Shown one piece after another: positions 47,429 through 56,825 of a stretch of DNA of 64,000 nucleotides (position 1 is its first letter; every line of letters begins with the position of its first letter). Source of the DNA: Bacteroidales bacterium (GTDB lineage Bacteria > Bacteroidota > Bacteroidia > Bacteroidales > FEN-979); NCBI GenBank assembly GCA_014860625.1, contig JACZJJ010000022.1:1-64000 (forward strand), given 5' to 3'. Under the pieces are notes generated by a model. That model was given only the letters and a program-made list of their open reading frames with translations, had not been told where the DNA came from and ran no database searches. Position numbers and translations under genes: made by a program.

Positions 47429-47923
47429 ATGACTGAATCACCTTCATACATACGTCCCTCCTGGGACGACTATTTCATGGAAATTGCCAATACCGTTGCC
47501 AATAGGGCTACCTGCGACCGGGGCCGGAGCGGTTGCGTGATCGCTCGCGACAAACAGATCCTGGTGACAGGGTATGTGGGCAGTCCTCGAGGGTTGCCTC
47601 ATTGCGATGAGATAGGTCATCTTTTAAAGCAGGTTACCCATGAAGACGGCCGGGTATCCCAGCACTGCATGCGTACCGTCCATGCCGAGCAGAACGCCAT
47701 TTGCCAGGCAGCACGGTTAGGAATACCCCTGGAAGGGGCTACCCTCTATTGCAGGATGACCCCCTGCCGCACTTGTGCCATGCTGATCATCAACTGCGGG
47801 ATCGTTCGGGTGGTGTGCCAGCGAAAATACCATGATGGCCGTGATTCGGAGGAGATGTTTGCCAAAGCGGGGATTTCGCTCGAATATGTGATCGACGAAG
47901 TGCAGCAGTACGATAAGCAGTAA
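47429..47923 (+). CDS. dCMP deaminase family protein (ComEB-like)
   Basis: 'VHAEQNAICQAARLGIPLEGATLYCRMTPCRTCAMLIINCGI'. Confidence 0.93.
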   Translation: MTESPSYIRPSWDDYFMEIANTVANRATCDRGRSGCVIARDKQILVTGYVGSPRGLPHCDEIGHLLKQVTHEDGRVSQHCMRTVHAEQNAICQAARLGIPLEGATLYCRMTPCRTCAMLIINCGIVRVVCQRKYHDGRDSEEMFAKAGISLEYVIDEVQQYDKQ

Positions 47924-47939
47924 ATCATTATCTTTACAC

Positions 47940-48494
47940 GTGAACAAGGATCCAAAGGGGATGCCCAATGCCTTAGATAAAACGGAATTTGAACGGCTGT
48001 TCAAAAATGAGTTCAAAGGACTCGTGCTGTTCTCCATTCAGTATGTCAAGGATTACGAAGCGGCCCGGGAAATTGTGCAGGAGGCATTCATTGGTTTATG
48101 GGACAAGAGAAGTCAGATCGATCCCGCAAGACAGGTAAAAAGCTACCTCTCCACGACTGTCAGAAACCGCTCCCTGAACTACCTGCGGGATAACAGGAAA
48201 TTTGATACCCGCCTTCTTACCCAGGAAAATCTTTTCCCTCTTGCATCGTACGAACAAACAGACAACCTTGTGGTAAAGGAGCTTCAGGATAAAATCCATG
48301 AAGCCGTTTCGGAACTGCCGGAAAGATGCCGGGAGGTATTTTTACTCAGCAGAAATGAACACCTCAAATACCAGGCAATTGCCGATAAACTCCAGATTTC
48401 GGTTAAAACCGTGGAGACCCAGATGTCGAAAGCACTGCAACACCTCCGAATCCGGTTGAAGGATTACCTCCCATCAGGGTATCCCTCAACTTAA
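47940..48494 (+). CDS. ECF sigma-70 factor (FecI-like)
   Basis: 'FSIQYVKDYEAAREIVQEAFIGLWDKR', 'ELPERCREVFLLSRNEHLKYQAIADKLQISVKTVETQMSKALQHLR'. Confidence 0.92.
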   Translation: MNKDPKGMPNALDKTEFERLFKNEFKGLVLFSIQYVKDYEAAREIVQEAFIGLWDKRSQIDPARQVKSYLSTTVRNRSLNYLRDNRKFDTRLLTQENLFPLASYEQTDNLVVKELQDKIHEAVSELPERCREVFLLSRNEHLKYQAIADKLQISVKTVETQMSKALQHLRIRLKDYLPSGYPST

Positions 48495-48513
48495 GTGTAT
48501 AATGAATGAATAA

Positions 48514-49722
48514 ATGAACACAAACGACACATATTACACTGACCTGATCACCCGGTACCTTTCAGGAGAGGCTTTGCCGGAAGAGATTTCGGAGCTTTCA
48601 TCCTGGATTGGTTCCAACCCCGAACACGCAACTCTTTTTAGCGAGTTCAGGAAAACATGGGAAAGTATTACTGCCGACCAGGTTGAGCAACAGTTAGATC
48701 CGTCGAAGGAGTGGGAAGTTCTGCTGCCCAAACTGAAAGGAATTGGGGCTCAGGGCACAGGGCCAGGGGCACAGGGCCAAGGGCACAGGGCACAGGGCAC
48801 AGGGCCAAAACAAGAGGGTTCAGGGCACAGAGCACAGGGCTCAGGGCTCAGGGCGAAGGCTCCGGGTCAAAAGGCACCGGACATCGAATCCTGGGATCCG
48901 GCATCCGGTATCCGGCATCTGGCATCCGAGAAGGAACCAAAGGTCATCCAGATGGAGAGCAACCGGCTCCCCTGGCAGGTGGTCATGATCAGGGCCTCCC
49001 TCATTGCTGCCATTGCATTGGTACTTCTGATTCCTGCCTGGATGACATACCACTATTTTTCAGCAACTGACATGGTTCGGCTTACCGCCTCCGGTGAAGT
49101 CCTTGAGGCAGTACTTCCTGACGGTACAACGATATCTCTGAATGCTTATGCGTCAATCTCTTATCCTGAAAACTACGGGATAAATAACCGTGAAGTCATA
49201 CTAAACGGACAGGGTTATTTTGAGGTAAACAGGGACTCTCTGCTGCCTTTTGTCATTACCTGCGGCAGTTCAAAACTTGAAGTGCTGGGAACCTCCTTCT
49301 TTGTCGACGCCGAACAGGCCGCTGGAAATATGGAGGTCGTTCTGGTTGACGGAAGCGTGGCGGTCTATTTTGAGGATGCCCGCTCCACCGGCAAAACAAT
49401 CATTCCCGGAGAAAAAGCAAAACTGATCCAGACGGATCAGCGTATCATCATCTCGCCCAACGAAGACCCCAACTTCATGGCATGGAAGACACACAACCTC
49501 ATTTTTCTTGACGACAGGCTGGATATGATCCTCACCACCCTGAACAAAATCTATCAATCCAATATCACCCTGGCGAATGAAAACCTGGCTGACTGCCGCC
49601 TCACAGCTACTTTCAGCCAGCAGTCGCTGGAATCGGTACTCAGCGTGATCGGGGTTACGCTGGACCTTCAGTCTGAAACCACACCTTCCGGTATCATCCT
49701 CTACGGGAAAGGATGCAACTAA
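48514..49722 (+). CDS. FecR-family anti-sigma factor with repeat-encoded linker
   Basis: FecR core 'LTASGEVLEAVLPDGTTISLNAYASISYPENYGINNREVILNGQGYFEV'; TM 'VVMIRASLIAAIALVLLIPAW'. Confidence 0.92.
   Translation: MNTNDTYYTDLITRYLSGEALPEEISELSSWIGSNPEHATLFSEFRKTWESITADQVEQQLDPSKEWEVLLPKLKGIGAQGTGPGAQGQGHRAQGTGPKQEGSGHRAQGSGLRAKAPGQKAPDIESWDPASGIRHLASEKEPKVIQMESNRLPWQVVMIRASLIAAIALVLLIPAWMTYHYFSATDMVRLTASGEVLEAVLPDGTTISLNAYASISYPENYGINNREVILNGQGYFEVNRDSLLPFVITCGSSKLEVLGTSFFVDAEQAAGNMEVVLVDGSVAVYFEDARSTGKTIIPGEKAKLIQTDQRIIISPNEDPNFMAWKTHNLIFLDDRLDMILTTLNKIYQSNITLANENLADCRLTATFSQQSLESVLSVIGVTLDLQSETTPSGIILYGKGCN
48746..48930 (+). repeat. In-frame composite heptamer array: GGGCACA-type units (16 consecutive, 48746-48857) then CATCCGG-type units (about 48888-48930)
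   Basis: Strict 7-bp phase; translated as GAQGTGPGAQGQGHRAQGTGP... within FecR. Confidence 0.93.
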
Positions 49723-52412
49723 CCGGCTGGCATCGATTGTCTGCCGGGCTCAGGGCTGCTTCATTGCGTCTCGCAGGCCTGCTGCTGATTTGCCTGTTTC
49801 ATCACGCCCTTTTCAGCCAGGATCCGGGTCGGAAAATTTCCCTCGGGGTCAAACGTATGCCTCTCAGCGAGGTGCTTGAGCAGATATCCGGAAAAGGAGA
49901 TATCCGCTTCTCCTACAGTTCCCATGTGATCCCTGTTCATCAAGAGATCTCTTATACATGCAAGGATAAACGTATCAGCGAAGTATTGAATGAGATCCTT
50001 GGAAGCCTGGGAATCGAGTGGTTGCTGGTGGAAAACCAGATCGTTCTGAAACTTCTTACTCCGGCCGGGCAGGTTGAAAACAGCATAAAGGTCAGACAGC
50101 CACAAGTCTATGCCATCAGCGGGTATCTGCACGACAGCCTGACAGGAGAAGCGCTGATCGGGGCCAATATCATGGTCAGGAAGCTGGGAAAGGGCACTAC
50201 GACAAACGAATATGGATTCTACTCTCTTTCCTTACCCAGCGGATCTCACGAAGTTGAATTTTCCTTCCTTGGATTCAGGGAGGCAATCTCTTCATTGAAC
50301 TTGATGAAAGACACACTGATCTCTCCTGATCTTCAGGAAGCCAGTGTAGGGATGCGCGAAGTGGTGATCAGAGCAAGGGATAACCCACAGCTTCCTGCTG
50401 TGAACCAACCAGGAGATTTCAACTTCTCAGGAGCTACCCTGGAGAGGCTTCCCGGTTTTGCAGGAGATGTAGATGTGCTAAAGGCACTGCAGCTCTTGCC
50501 GGGAATCAGAACTTTCGGAGACGGATCTTCACTCTACTATGTCAGGGGAGGGAACAACGACCAGAATCTCCTGATGATCGATGAAGCACCGATTTACAAC
50601 CCGTCGCATCTGTTTGGTTTCTACTCGGTACTCGCACCCGATGCCGTGAATGACATGGAGATTTACAAAGGAGATTTTCCGGCAAGGTACGGCGGCAGAG
50701 CCTCTTCGGTGATCAACATTACGGCACGTGAGGGAAACATGAAACGGTTCAGCTTTGGCGGCAACCTGGGCCCATATGCCTCCTCCCTCACCGTTGAAGG
50801 CCCGATTGTAAAGGACAAGGCTTCCTTCATTGTTTCAGGACGCCTCTCCACCCTCAACTGGCTCAACTACCTTGTGGATGATGCCGGCTCGTTTGATCTT
50901 TATTTTTTTGATATCAATGCCAAGATCAATGTGAAACCAACCCGGAAGGACAGGATATTTTTCACTTTTTTTACCGGACGCGACCAGTTCAACCGTTTTA
51001 CCAACTCTGTTTACAGGACATACGGCATCAGCTGGGATAACATGGCAGCTACACTTCGCTGGAACCACCTGTTCAATCCGAAACTTTTTTCCAACACTAC
51101 ACTGAACTTCAGCAATTACGACTACTCACTCTTTCTTTCATCCGACCACAAGAGCTACTGGCAATCCTCCATTGGCAGCATAACCCTCAAAAGCGATTTC
51201 ACCTGGTTTCTCAACCCGTCGAATACGCTGCGGGCGGGTTTTGCAGTGAGCCGCTATCACTCCAACCCGGGAAACATTTCGCAGGAAGGGGAAGAGGAGC
51301 AGCTCGAGGTAAGAGAGGTGTCTGAATACACATCGATGGAATACCTGATTTATCTGAGCAACGAGCAGAAGATCGGCAACAGGCTCTCTCTGCAGTATGG
51401 GATCAGGCTTCCTGTCTGGCAGAACTTTGGCCCCTCAAGCATCTATTTCTTTGACCCGAATTTTAACGTGATCGACACGGTTCAGGTTGGTAAAAACACC
51501 TCGTACGATGTGTTTTTCAGTCCGGAGCCCAGAGTGTCGTTAGGTTTTGCCCTGAACAAGAGCTCTTCTCTCAAAGCCAGCTACAGCCGCACTACGCAGT
51601 TCATACAACAGCTCTCAACAGCAACCGGGCCTTTCACCTCCCTGGAGGTATGGGTTCCCGTCGGCCAAAACATCCAGCCCCTGAAAACCGACCAGGTCAC
51701 ATTGGGCTATTTTCTGAAGTTTGCCTCTTCCAATCTTTACTTTTCTGCGGAAGCCTTTTATAAATATTTCAGAGATCATATTGATTATACAGACCATGCA
51801 AACCTCCTCTACAATCCTTTGCTGGAAGGCGAACTCAGGTTCGGCAACGCGTGGTCGTACGGACTGGAGGTGATGCTTCAGAAACCTGTTGGCAAGCTCA
51901 GCGGATGGATTGGATACACCTGGTCGCGAGCGATGACGGAGACTGCCGGGGTGAATGCAGGAGACCCCTATCCTGCCAGTTTCGACTCCCCGCATAATCT
52001 TTGCATGTATCTCTCTTATGACACCCGAAAACGGTGGTCATTTTCAGCAAACTGGGTGTTCATGACAGGGAACCCGATTACCTCTCCTGTAGGATTTTAT
52101 CTGTACAACGGATCTACGCTCCCTCTCTATGGAGCAAAGAACAATGACCGTTTGCCCGACTACCACCGGCTGGATCTTTCGGTCGTTTACCGCCTGAACA
52201 AGCCAGATGCCAGGTTCCGCCACAACCTGGCAATAACTCTCTACAATGCGTATGGAAAGGCGAATCCCTTTTCGGTGAGCTTCAATAAATACCAGGACGG
52301 ACAAGGCAATTTCGTAGTACCCTCAAACCTTGAAGGCGATTACGAACTTGTTCCTACGATGATTTCAGTGGCAGGGATCATTCCGTCGCTCAATTACCAG
52401 TTTAAGTTCTGA
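49713..52412 (+). CDS. TonB-dependent outer-membrane receptor with STN and carboxypeptidase-like domains
   Basis: STN-like N-terminus, 'GLRTFGDGSSLYYVRGGNNDQNLLMIDEAPIYNPSHLFGFYS' plug, beta-barrel C-terminus. Confidence 0.92.
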   Translation: MQLTGWHRLSAGLRAASLRLAGLLLICLFHHALFSQDPGRKISLGVKRMPLSEVLEQISGKGDIRFSYSSHVIPVHQEISYTCKDKRISEVLNEILGSLGIEWLLVENQIVLKLLTPAGQVENSIKVRQPQVYAISGYLHDSLTGEALIGANIMVRKLGKGTTTNEYGFYSLSLPSGSHEVEFSFLGFREAISSLNLMKDTLISPDLQEASVGMREVVIRARDNPQLPAVNQPGDFNFSGATLERLPGFAGDVDVLKALQLLPGIRTFGDGSSLYYVRGGNNDQNLLMIDEAPIYNPSHLFGFYSVLAPDAVNDMEIYKGDFPARYGGRASSVINITAREGNMKRFSFGGNLGPYASSLTVEGPIVKDKASFIVSGRLSTLNWLNYLVDDAGSFDLYFFDINAKINVKPTRKDRIFFTFFTGRDQFNRFTNSVYRTYGISWDNMAATLRWNHLFNPKLFSNTTLNFSNYDYSLFLSSDHKSYWQSSIGSITLKSDFTWFLNPSNTLRAGFAVSRYHSNPGNISQEGEEEQLEVREVSEYTSMEYLIYLSNEQKIGNRLSLQYGIRLPVWQNFGPSSIYFFDPNFNVIDTVQVGKNTSYDVFFSPEPRVSLGFALNKSSSLKASYSRTTQFIQQLSTATGPFTSLEVWVPVGQNIQPLKTDQVTLGYFLKFASSNLYFSAEAFYKYFRDHIDYTDHANLLYNPLLEGELRFGNAWSYGLEVMLQKPVGKLSGWIGYTWSRAMTETAGVNAGDPYPASFDSPHNLCMYLSYDTRKRWSFSANWVFMTGNPITSPVGFYLYNGSTLPLYGAKNNDRLPDYHRLDLSVVYRLNKPDARFRHNLAITLYNAYGKANPFSVSFNKYQDGQGNFVVPSNLEGDYELVPTMISVAGIIPSLNYQFKF

Positions 52413-53230
52413 TGAAGAAATCAATACGATATATCGCCCTGATACTACTGCTCACTGGTTGCGTAAAGCAGGCAGACTGGCCTGTTCCCGATCAATCACC
52501 GGAATTTATTGTTGTGGATGCCACCCTTACGGATGAGCAAAAGGTTCATACCGTCTCAATCAATCTCCCGGTTACAGATCTTAATGCAATCCCGGAAGCC
52601 GTGACCGGAGCAACTGTACTGATAGCCACCGCTGATTCGTTGTGGTTTCTGAACGAAGATTCCCTCCGTCCCGGGAACTACCTGACCGACTCTTCTTTCG
52701 TTGCCACCCTTAATACAGGATATTCGCTGCAGATCCTCTGGCACGAAAAAAACTATTCGGCACAAACTTCTATGGTACCGGGTAGAGTTTTCAATCCATT
52801 GATCTATAAAAAGAATGAAGGAGATGATGCCTATCATATCGATTGGGTAGCTTCCGCATTTAGCGTGAACGACCCGGCCATGTGGGAGGTGTTTGTTGAC
52901 TGGTCGGCTCTTCCCGGCTATGACACGCTGGATCCCTGCTCCTGTCAGGCCAGGTTGCTTTTTTATACCCTCCCTACCATTGATGTTAGCCAGATATTTG
53001 CTCCCATTGTTGAACAAATCTCTTTCCCTGCCGGCAGCCTCATTACCGAACGTCGCTTTTCCGTCACGCCGGATCATGCGGAGTTTCTCAGGCAACTTCT
53101 GCTGGAGACCAACTGGCAGGGAAGCATGTTCCCTTCGGCAAATGCCAATGTAATCACAAACCTGAGTTCAGGAGCTATTGGTTACTTCAGCGTGTGCGCT
53201 GTAACGGAGCTGTCGCTGGTGGTGGAGTAG
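52412..53230 (+). CDS. DUF4249 family lipoprotein
   Basis: 'LLLTGCVKQADWPVPDQSPEFIVVDATLTDEQKVHTVSI', follows TonB receptor. Confidence 0.82.
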   Translation: MKKSIRYIALILLLTGCVKQADWPVPDQSPEFIVVDATLTDEQKVHTVSINLPVTDLNAIPEAVTGATVLIATADSLWFLNEDSLRPGNYLTDSSFVATLNTGYSLQILWHEKNYSAQTSMVPGRVFNPLIYKKNEGDDAYHIDWVASAFSVNDPAMWEVFVDWSALPGYDTLDPCSCQARLLFYTLPTIDVSQIFAPIVEQISFPAGSLITERRFSVTPDHAEFLRQLLLETNWQGSMFPSANANVITNLSSGAIGYFSVCAVTELSLVVE

Positions 53231-53306
53231 GGCACAGGGCACAGGGCACAGGGCACAGGGCGCAGGGCACAGGGCACGTATCCGGCATCTGGCATCCGGC
53301 ATCAAA
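53230..53306 (+). repeat. Composite heptamer array (GGGCACA)x7 then TATCCGG-CATCTGG-CATCCGG-CATC
   Basis: 11 units in 7-bp phase across the change of unit; begins inside the DUF4249 TAG stop. Confidence 0.95.
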
Positions 53307-53378
53307 AAAGATAATTCCGGCATCAGGGTAACCCGTAGGTCAGGTGTATAATGAGCAGAAACCCAAAACTCCAACACT

Positions 53379-54335
53379 ATGAAAACAACCCACATCTTCA
53401 AATTCAGCATGCTCCTGATTGCTGCATTTGCCATGACTTTCGCCGGATGCAAGAAAGATCCTGTCGATCCTATTCCTGATGAAAACGGTTCAACATCCGT
53501 CCAGCAAATCTCTATGGACGACAATCATCTCCAGAAGATCAGTGACGACATCAACCTTGATGTAGAGGTTATGATGAGCGGCGGCACACTGAAATCTACC
53601 GACTGGCTGCCTTGTAACGCTACGATTGATTCGACCAATGTGGTAAATGATACAATCACTTATTACATTACCTACCACGGCCTCAATTGTCCCCAAACCC
53701 TTTACCGGACGGGAAAAGTGGAGGTGAGGAAGCAAGTTGGTACACAATGGTTTATGCCTAACGCAACCGTGAATATCAAAATCATCAACCTTCAGGTTAC
53801 TCGTGTTGCTAATCAGAAAACCATTGTTATCAATGGCGTGAAGACGCATAAAAATGTGACCGGTGGACTGTTGATACAGCTGGGCTTTGGCATCAATACC
53901 ATTGTCCACAAAACCCATGGCTTTATGACAGTCAACTTTGATGACGGGAGCAACCGAACCTGGAACGTTGCCAGGCGTTGTGTGTACAACGGCACATTCA
54001 ATATTAATACCGGAACCTTCGATCAGCTGACAATTGGTGTGGCTGGATTCGGTCAGGTTGGAGCTTATACTGACCTGGTGACCTGGGGAGTGGCCCGCAA
54101 CGGGGATCAGTTTTATATCAGCGTACCTGAACCCGTTCACTATGTTATGGCCTGCAACTTCAACCCGGTTAACGGAATCCAGACCATTGAAATTCCCAGT
54201 AAGAACAAAGGAGCTACGATTACTTACGGATTTGACAGCAACAACCAGCCTGTCGTTCCGCCTGCATGCCCAACGAAATACAAAGTTGATTGGTACCACA
54301 ATCAGAACAGTGGGACGATCTACCTTTGGTTGTAA
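53379..54335 (+). CDS. Bacteroidota lipoprotein of unknown function
   Basis: Signal peptide and lipobox 'AMTFAGC'; no recognised domain. Confidence 0.75.
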   Translation: MKTTHIFKFSMLLIAAFAMTFAGCKKDPVDPIPDENGSTSVQQISMDDNHLQKISDDINLDVEVMMSGGTLKSTDWLPCNATIDSTNVVNDTITYYITYHGLNCPQTLYRTGKVEVRKQVGTQWFMPNATVNIKIINLQVTRVANQKTIVINGVKTHKNVTGGLLIQLGFGINTIVHKTHGFMTVNFDDGSNRTWNVARRCVYNGTFNINTGTFDQLTIGVAGFGQVGAYTDLVTWGVARNGDQFYISVPEPVHYVMACNFNPVNGIQTIEIPSKNKGATITYGFDSNNQPVVPPACPTKYKVDWYHNQNSGTIYLWL

Positions 54336-54389
54336 TTGGCAGGGAATTCAGGTAGGGACAACCAGCCTCGTTGCCCCTGCTTCTGCCAC

Positions 54390-54425
54390 ATCCCTCTTGT
54401 GCAAAAGCACGAGAGGGATTTTTTA
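54390..54425 (+). terminator. Intrinsic terminator hairpin ATCCCTCTTGTGC-AAAA-GCACGAGAGGGAT-TTTTT
   Basis: 13-bp stem with one wobble, A4 loop, T-tract. Confidence 0.85.
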
Positions 54426-55562
54426 CAACCATTTCTTCCTTTTGAAGTAAATGAGCATCCCAGCGCCCAGAGTTAACACAACACCCCACCAAGCGAAATA
54501 TCCATATTTAATTGAAAGCTCAGGGATTACATGAAAGTTCATTCCATATACGCCGGCCAGGAAGGTTAGCGGGATGAAGATGGCAGCGAAGATGGTGAGC
54601 ACTTTCATCACTTCGTTCATCTTGTTGCTGATGGTGGAAAGGTAAAGATCCTGCATCCCGGAAGCCATGTCCCTGAATGTCTCTACTGTTTCAATTACCT
54701 GAATGGTATGGTCGTAAGCATCCCGGAGGAAAAACCCAACCTGCTTGGTGATCAGTTTATGCTCGGCATGCTGCATAGAGCTGATCACCTCCCGCATCGG
54801 CCAGATCGATTTCCGCAGGAAAATCAGATCTTGCTTCAGGTGATAAATATCGTTGAGCATAGCCTGGTCGGCCTGTTTCAGCAATGTCTCTTCCAAATCT
54901 TCAATCCGGTCGCCAAGCTGTTCCAGAACAGTAAAATAGAAGTCTACGATCGAATCCAGGATGGCGTAGAGCAAATAGTCACTGCCCATCTTCCGGATAC
55001 GCCCTTTACCGGTTCGGATCCGTTGCCGCAATCCATTGAGCACATCCTCCTCCTTTTCCTGGAATGAGAGGATGTAATTCTGTCCGATGATCAGACTTAG
55101 CTGTTCAATGATGATATTCCCGGATTTTGTATCAATATAGGTCATCTTCACCACTGCAAACAGGTACCCGTCATATTCCTCAAGCTTGGGCCTCTGGGTG
55201 GTATTGGCAATATCTTCCAGCACCAGGCTGTGTATCCCGTATGCATCTCCAATCGACTCAATCACAGAAGTATCGTGGACGCCGGTGACATTGACCCAGG
55301 TTACCATCGGACTGTTTTTTAGCGGGAGAATCTCTCCTATCGCTTTGATCTCCTTCTCTTGAAAGTGATCCTCGTGGTATTCCATGACCTGGATCCTGAC
55401 CGGGGCTTCACGTTTTCTTCCAACATAGTTGACTGTCCCGGGAGAAGCTGCATGTGTAGCTATTCGGGGCATAAGCTTCGATATGCGAAACCTTTTAAGC
55501 AATGATTCTGTTGTCATAAAACACCTGTTTATTCTGTTGGCATTACACCAACTAAGATACAC
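54423..55562 (-). CDS. corA: Magnesium/cobalt transporter CorA
   Basis: C-terminal 'YGMNFHVIPELSIKYGYFAWWGVVLTLGAGMLIYFKRKKWL' (YGMNF replaces the usual GMN context). Confidence 0.94.
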   Translation of the reverse strand: MYLSWCNANRINRCFMTTESLLKRFRISKLMPRIATHAASPGTVNYVGRKREAPVRIQVMEYHEDHFQEKEIKAIGEILPLKNSPMVTWVNVTGVHDTSVIESIGDAYGIHSLVLEDIANTTQRPKLEEYDGYLFAVVKMTYIDTKSGNIIIEQLSLIIGQNYILSFQEKEEDVLNGLRQRIRTGKGRIRKMGSDYLLYAILDSIVDFYFTVLEQLGDRIEDLEETLLKQADQAMLNDIYHLKQDLIFLRKSIWPMREVISSMQHAEHKLITKQVGFFLRDAYDHTIQVIETVETFRDMASGMQDLYLSTISNKMNEVMKVLTIFAAIFIPLTFLAGVYGMNFHVIPELSIKYGYFAWWGVVLTLGAGMLIYFKRKKWL

Positions 55563-55644
55563 AAAATGGGATTCAGATCATTTTTTTTACCAATCATCCG
55601 ATAATCATGCCTGTACCAGGGCGACAGCAGGCAAAGCCAGTTAT

Positions 55645-56004
55645 CTAATAAGCTTGTGGCCTGTGATAGAATTTCAGGAGTACCTGATCGGAGAAGAAGG
55701 TAAACAGGATGAGGAATCCGACGCCTGTGACGAGTTTCCAGTTATCGACCACCATCAGGAGGAAAGGGTTGGTTGATTCCCGCATCGGAAAGTAGAGACA
55801 CAGTGCCAGGATGATCAACGCTCCAACAACGATTCCGGTCTTCACAGCAAATTCACGGATCAGTTCTCTCCAGGTAAGCCGTTTTTCAACCCGCCTCAAC
55901 AGCGTATCCGTAAAGGTAAGGGAAAGTTCCCGTTCGGGTTTCTCCTTCAGGGCTTCCGTGATGAGGGCTTCCAGTTCGGCGAATCGTTCGTTCTCGGCGT
56001 TCAT
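55645..56004 (-). CDS. Hypothetical membrane protein downstream of ECF sigma factor (possible anti-sigma)
   Basis: Two hydrophobic segments; immediately downstream of the sigma factor. Confidence 0.6.
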   Translation of the reverse strand: MNAENERFAELEALITEALKEKPERELSLTFTDTLLRRVEKRLTWRELIREFAVKTGIVVGALIILALCLYFPMRESTNPFLLMVVDNWKLVTGVGFLILFTFFSDQVLLKFYHRPQAY

Positions 56005-56038
56005 GATGGCAAAATTAGTTTTTTTATTTTGTTGCAGA

Positions 56039-56602
56039 TCATTCGGGACGCATATCAGGAACCATCTGAAGAATCCCTTCACGGATCGCTTGCCGGCCAC
56101 GGTTCAGATAGCTTTTAATCGTTCCATCGGGCATCCCCGTTATCTCTTCAATTTCTTTGTATGAAAGTTCCTCCAGGTAGAAGAGTGTAATCACCGTACG
56201 GTACTGGACAGGCAATGAGTCAATTACACGGTGAATAATCTTTTTCATACTGCTCTTGTCAAGGGCCTCATCTGCTGTTTCATCCGATAACTTCCCGGAA
56301 GTCACCGGAAGGTAATCGTCGACAGGGACCATGATATTCTTTCCTTTTTTTCTCAAATAAGTAACGCTCATGTTATAGGCGATCGCTCCGATCCAGGTCG
56401 ACAATTTTGCCTCTCCCCTGAACTTTCCAATATCCCGGAATACCCGGAGAAAAATCTCCTGGCACAGGTCTTCGGCATCTTCCGTTTGATCTACCATTCG
56501 CAACACCAGGTGCCACACCAGGTTTTTGTATTTTTCAATCAGAAACCTGTTTGCGTGCTCGTTCCCAGCCTGGACCTGCGCGATCAGCGTTGCATCATCC
56601 AT
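56039..56602 (-). CDS. ECF sigma-70 factor (RpoE-like)
   Basis: 'DQTEDAEDLCQEIFLRVFRDIGKFRGEAKLSTWIGAIAYN', 'LPVQYRTVITLFYLEELSYKEIEEITGMPDGTIKSYLNRGRQAIR'. Confidence 0.94.
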   Translation of the reverse strand: MDDATLIAQVQAGNEHANRFLIEKYKNLVWHLVLRMVDQTEDAEDLCQEIFLRVFRDIGKFRGEAKLSTWIGAIAYNMSVTYLRKKGKNIMVPVDDYLPVTSGKLSDETADEALDKSSMKKIIHRVIDSLPVQYRTVITLFYLEELSYKEIEEITGMPDGTIKSYLNRGRQAIREGILQMVPDMRPE

Positions 56603-56647
56603 TTTGCTATTGGTCGGTAATCTGGTAAAAAGGTTGCAGTAAAAATC

Positions 56648-56745
56648 GAAATTAGGAAATTAGGAAATTATTACAACAAATAGCGAGAAGCGAAAAGCGA
56701 AACATGTCATTGCGAGGAACGGAGTGACGCGGCAAAGCGAAAAGC
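56648..56745 (+). repeat. Octamers (GAAATTAG)2 + heptamers (TAGCGAG-AAGCGAA-AAGCGAA) interrupted by CATGTCATTGCGAGGAACGGAGTGACGCGGC (56703-56733) between AAAGCGAAA direct repeats
   Basis: Direct reading. Confidence 0.87.
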
Positions 56746-56825
56746 AAAAAAAATGAATTTCTTGCAACCTTTAAGTATGAACTGCGACATATTGTCCAAA
56801 TGTTAATCACTAAAATTACGAAAAA

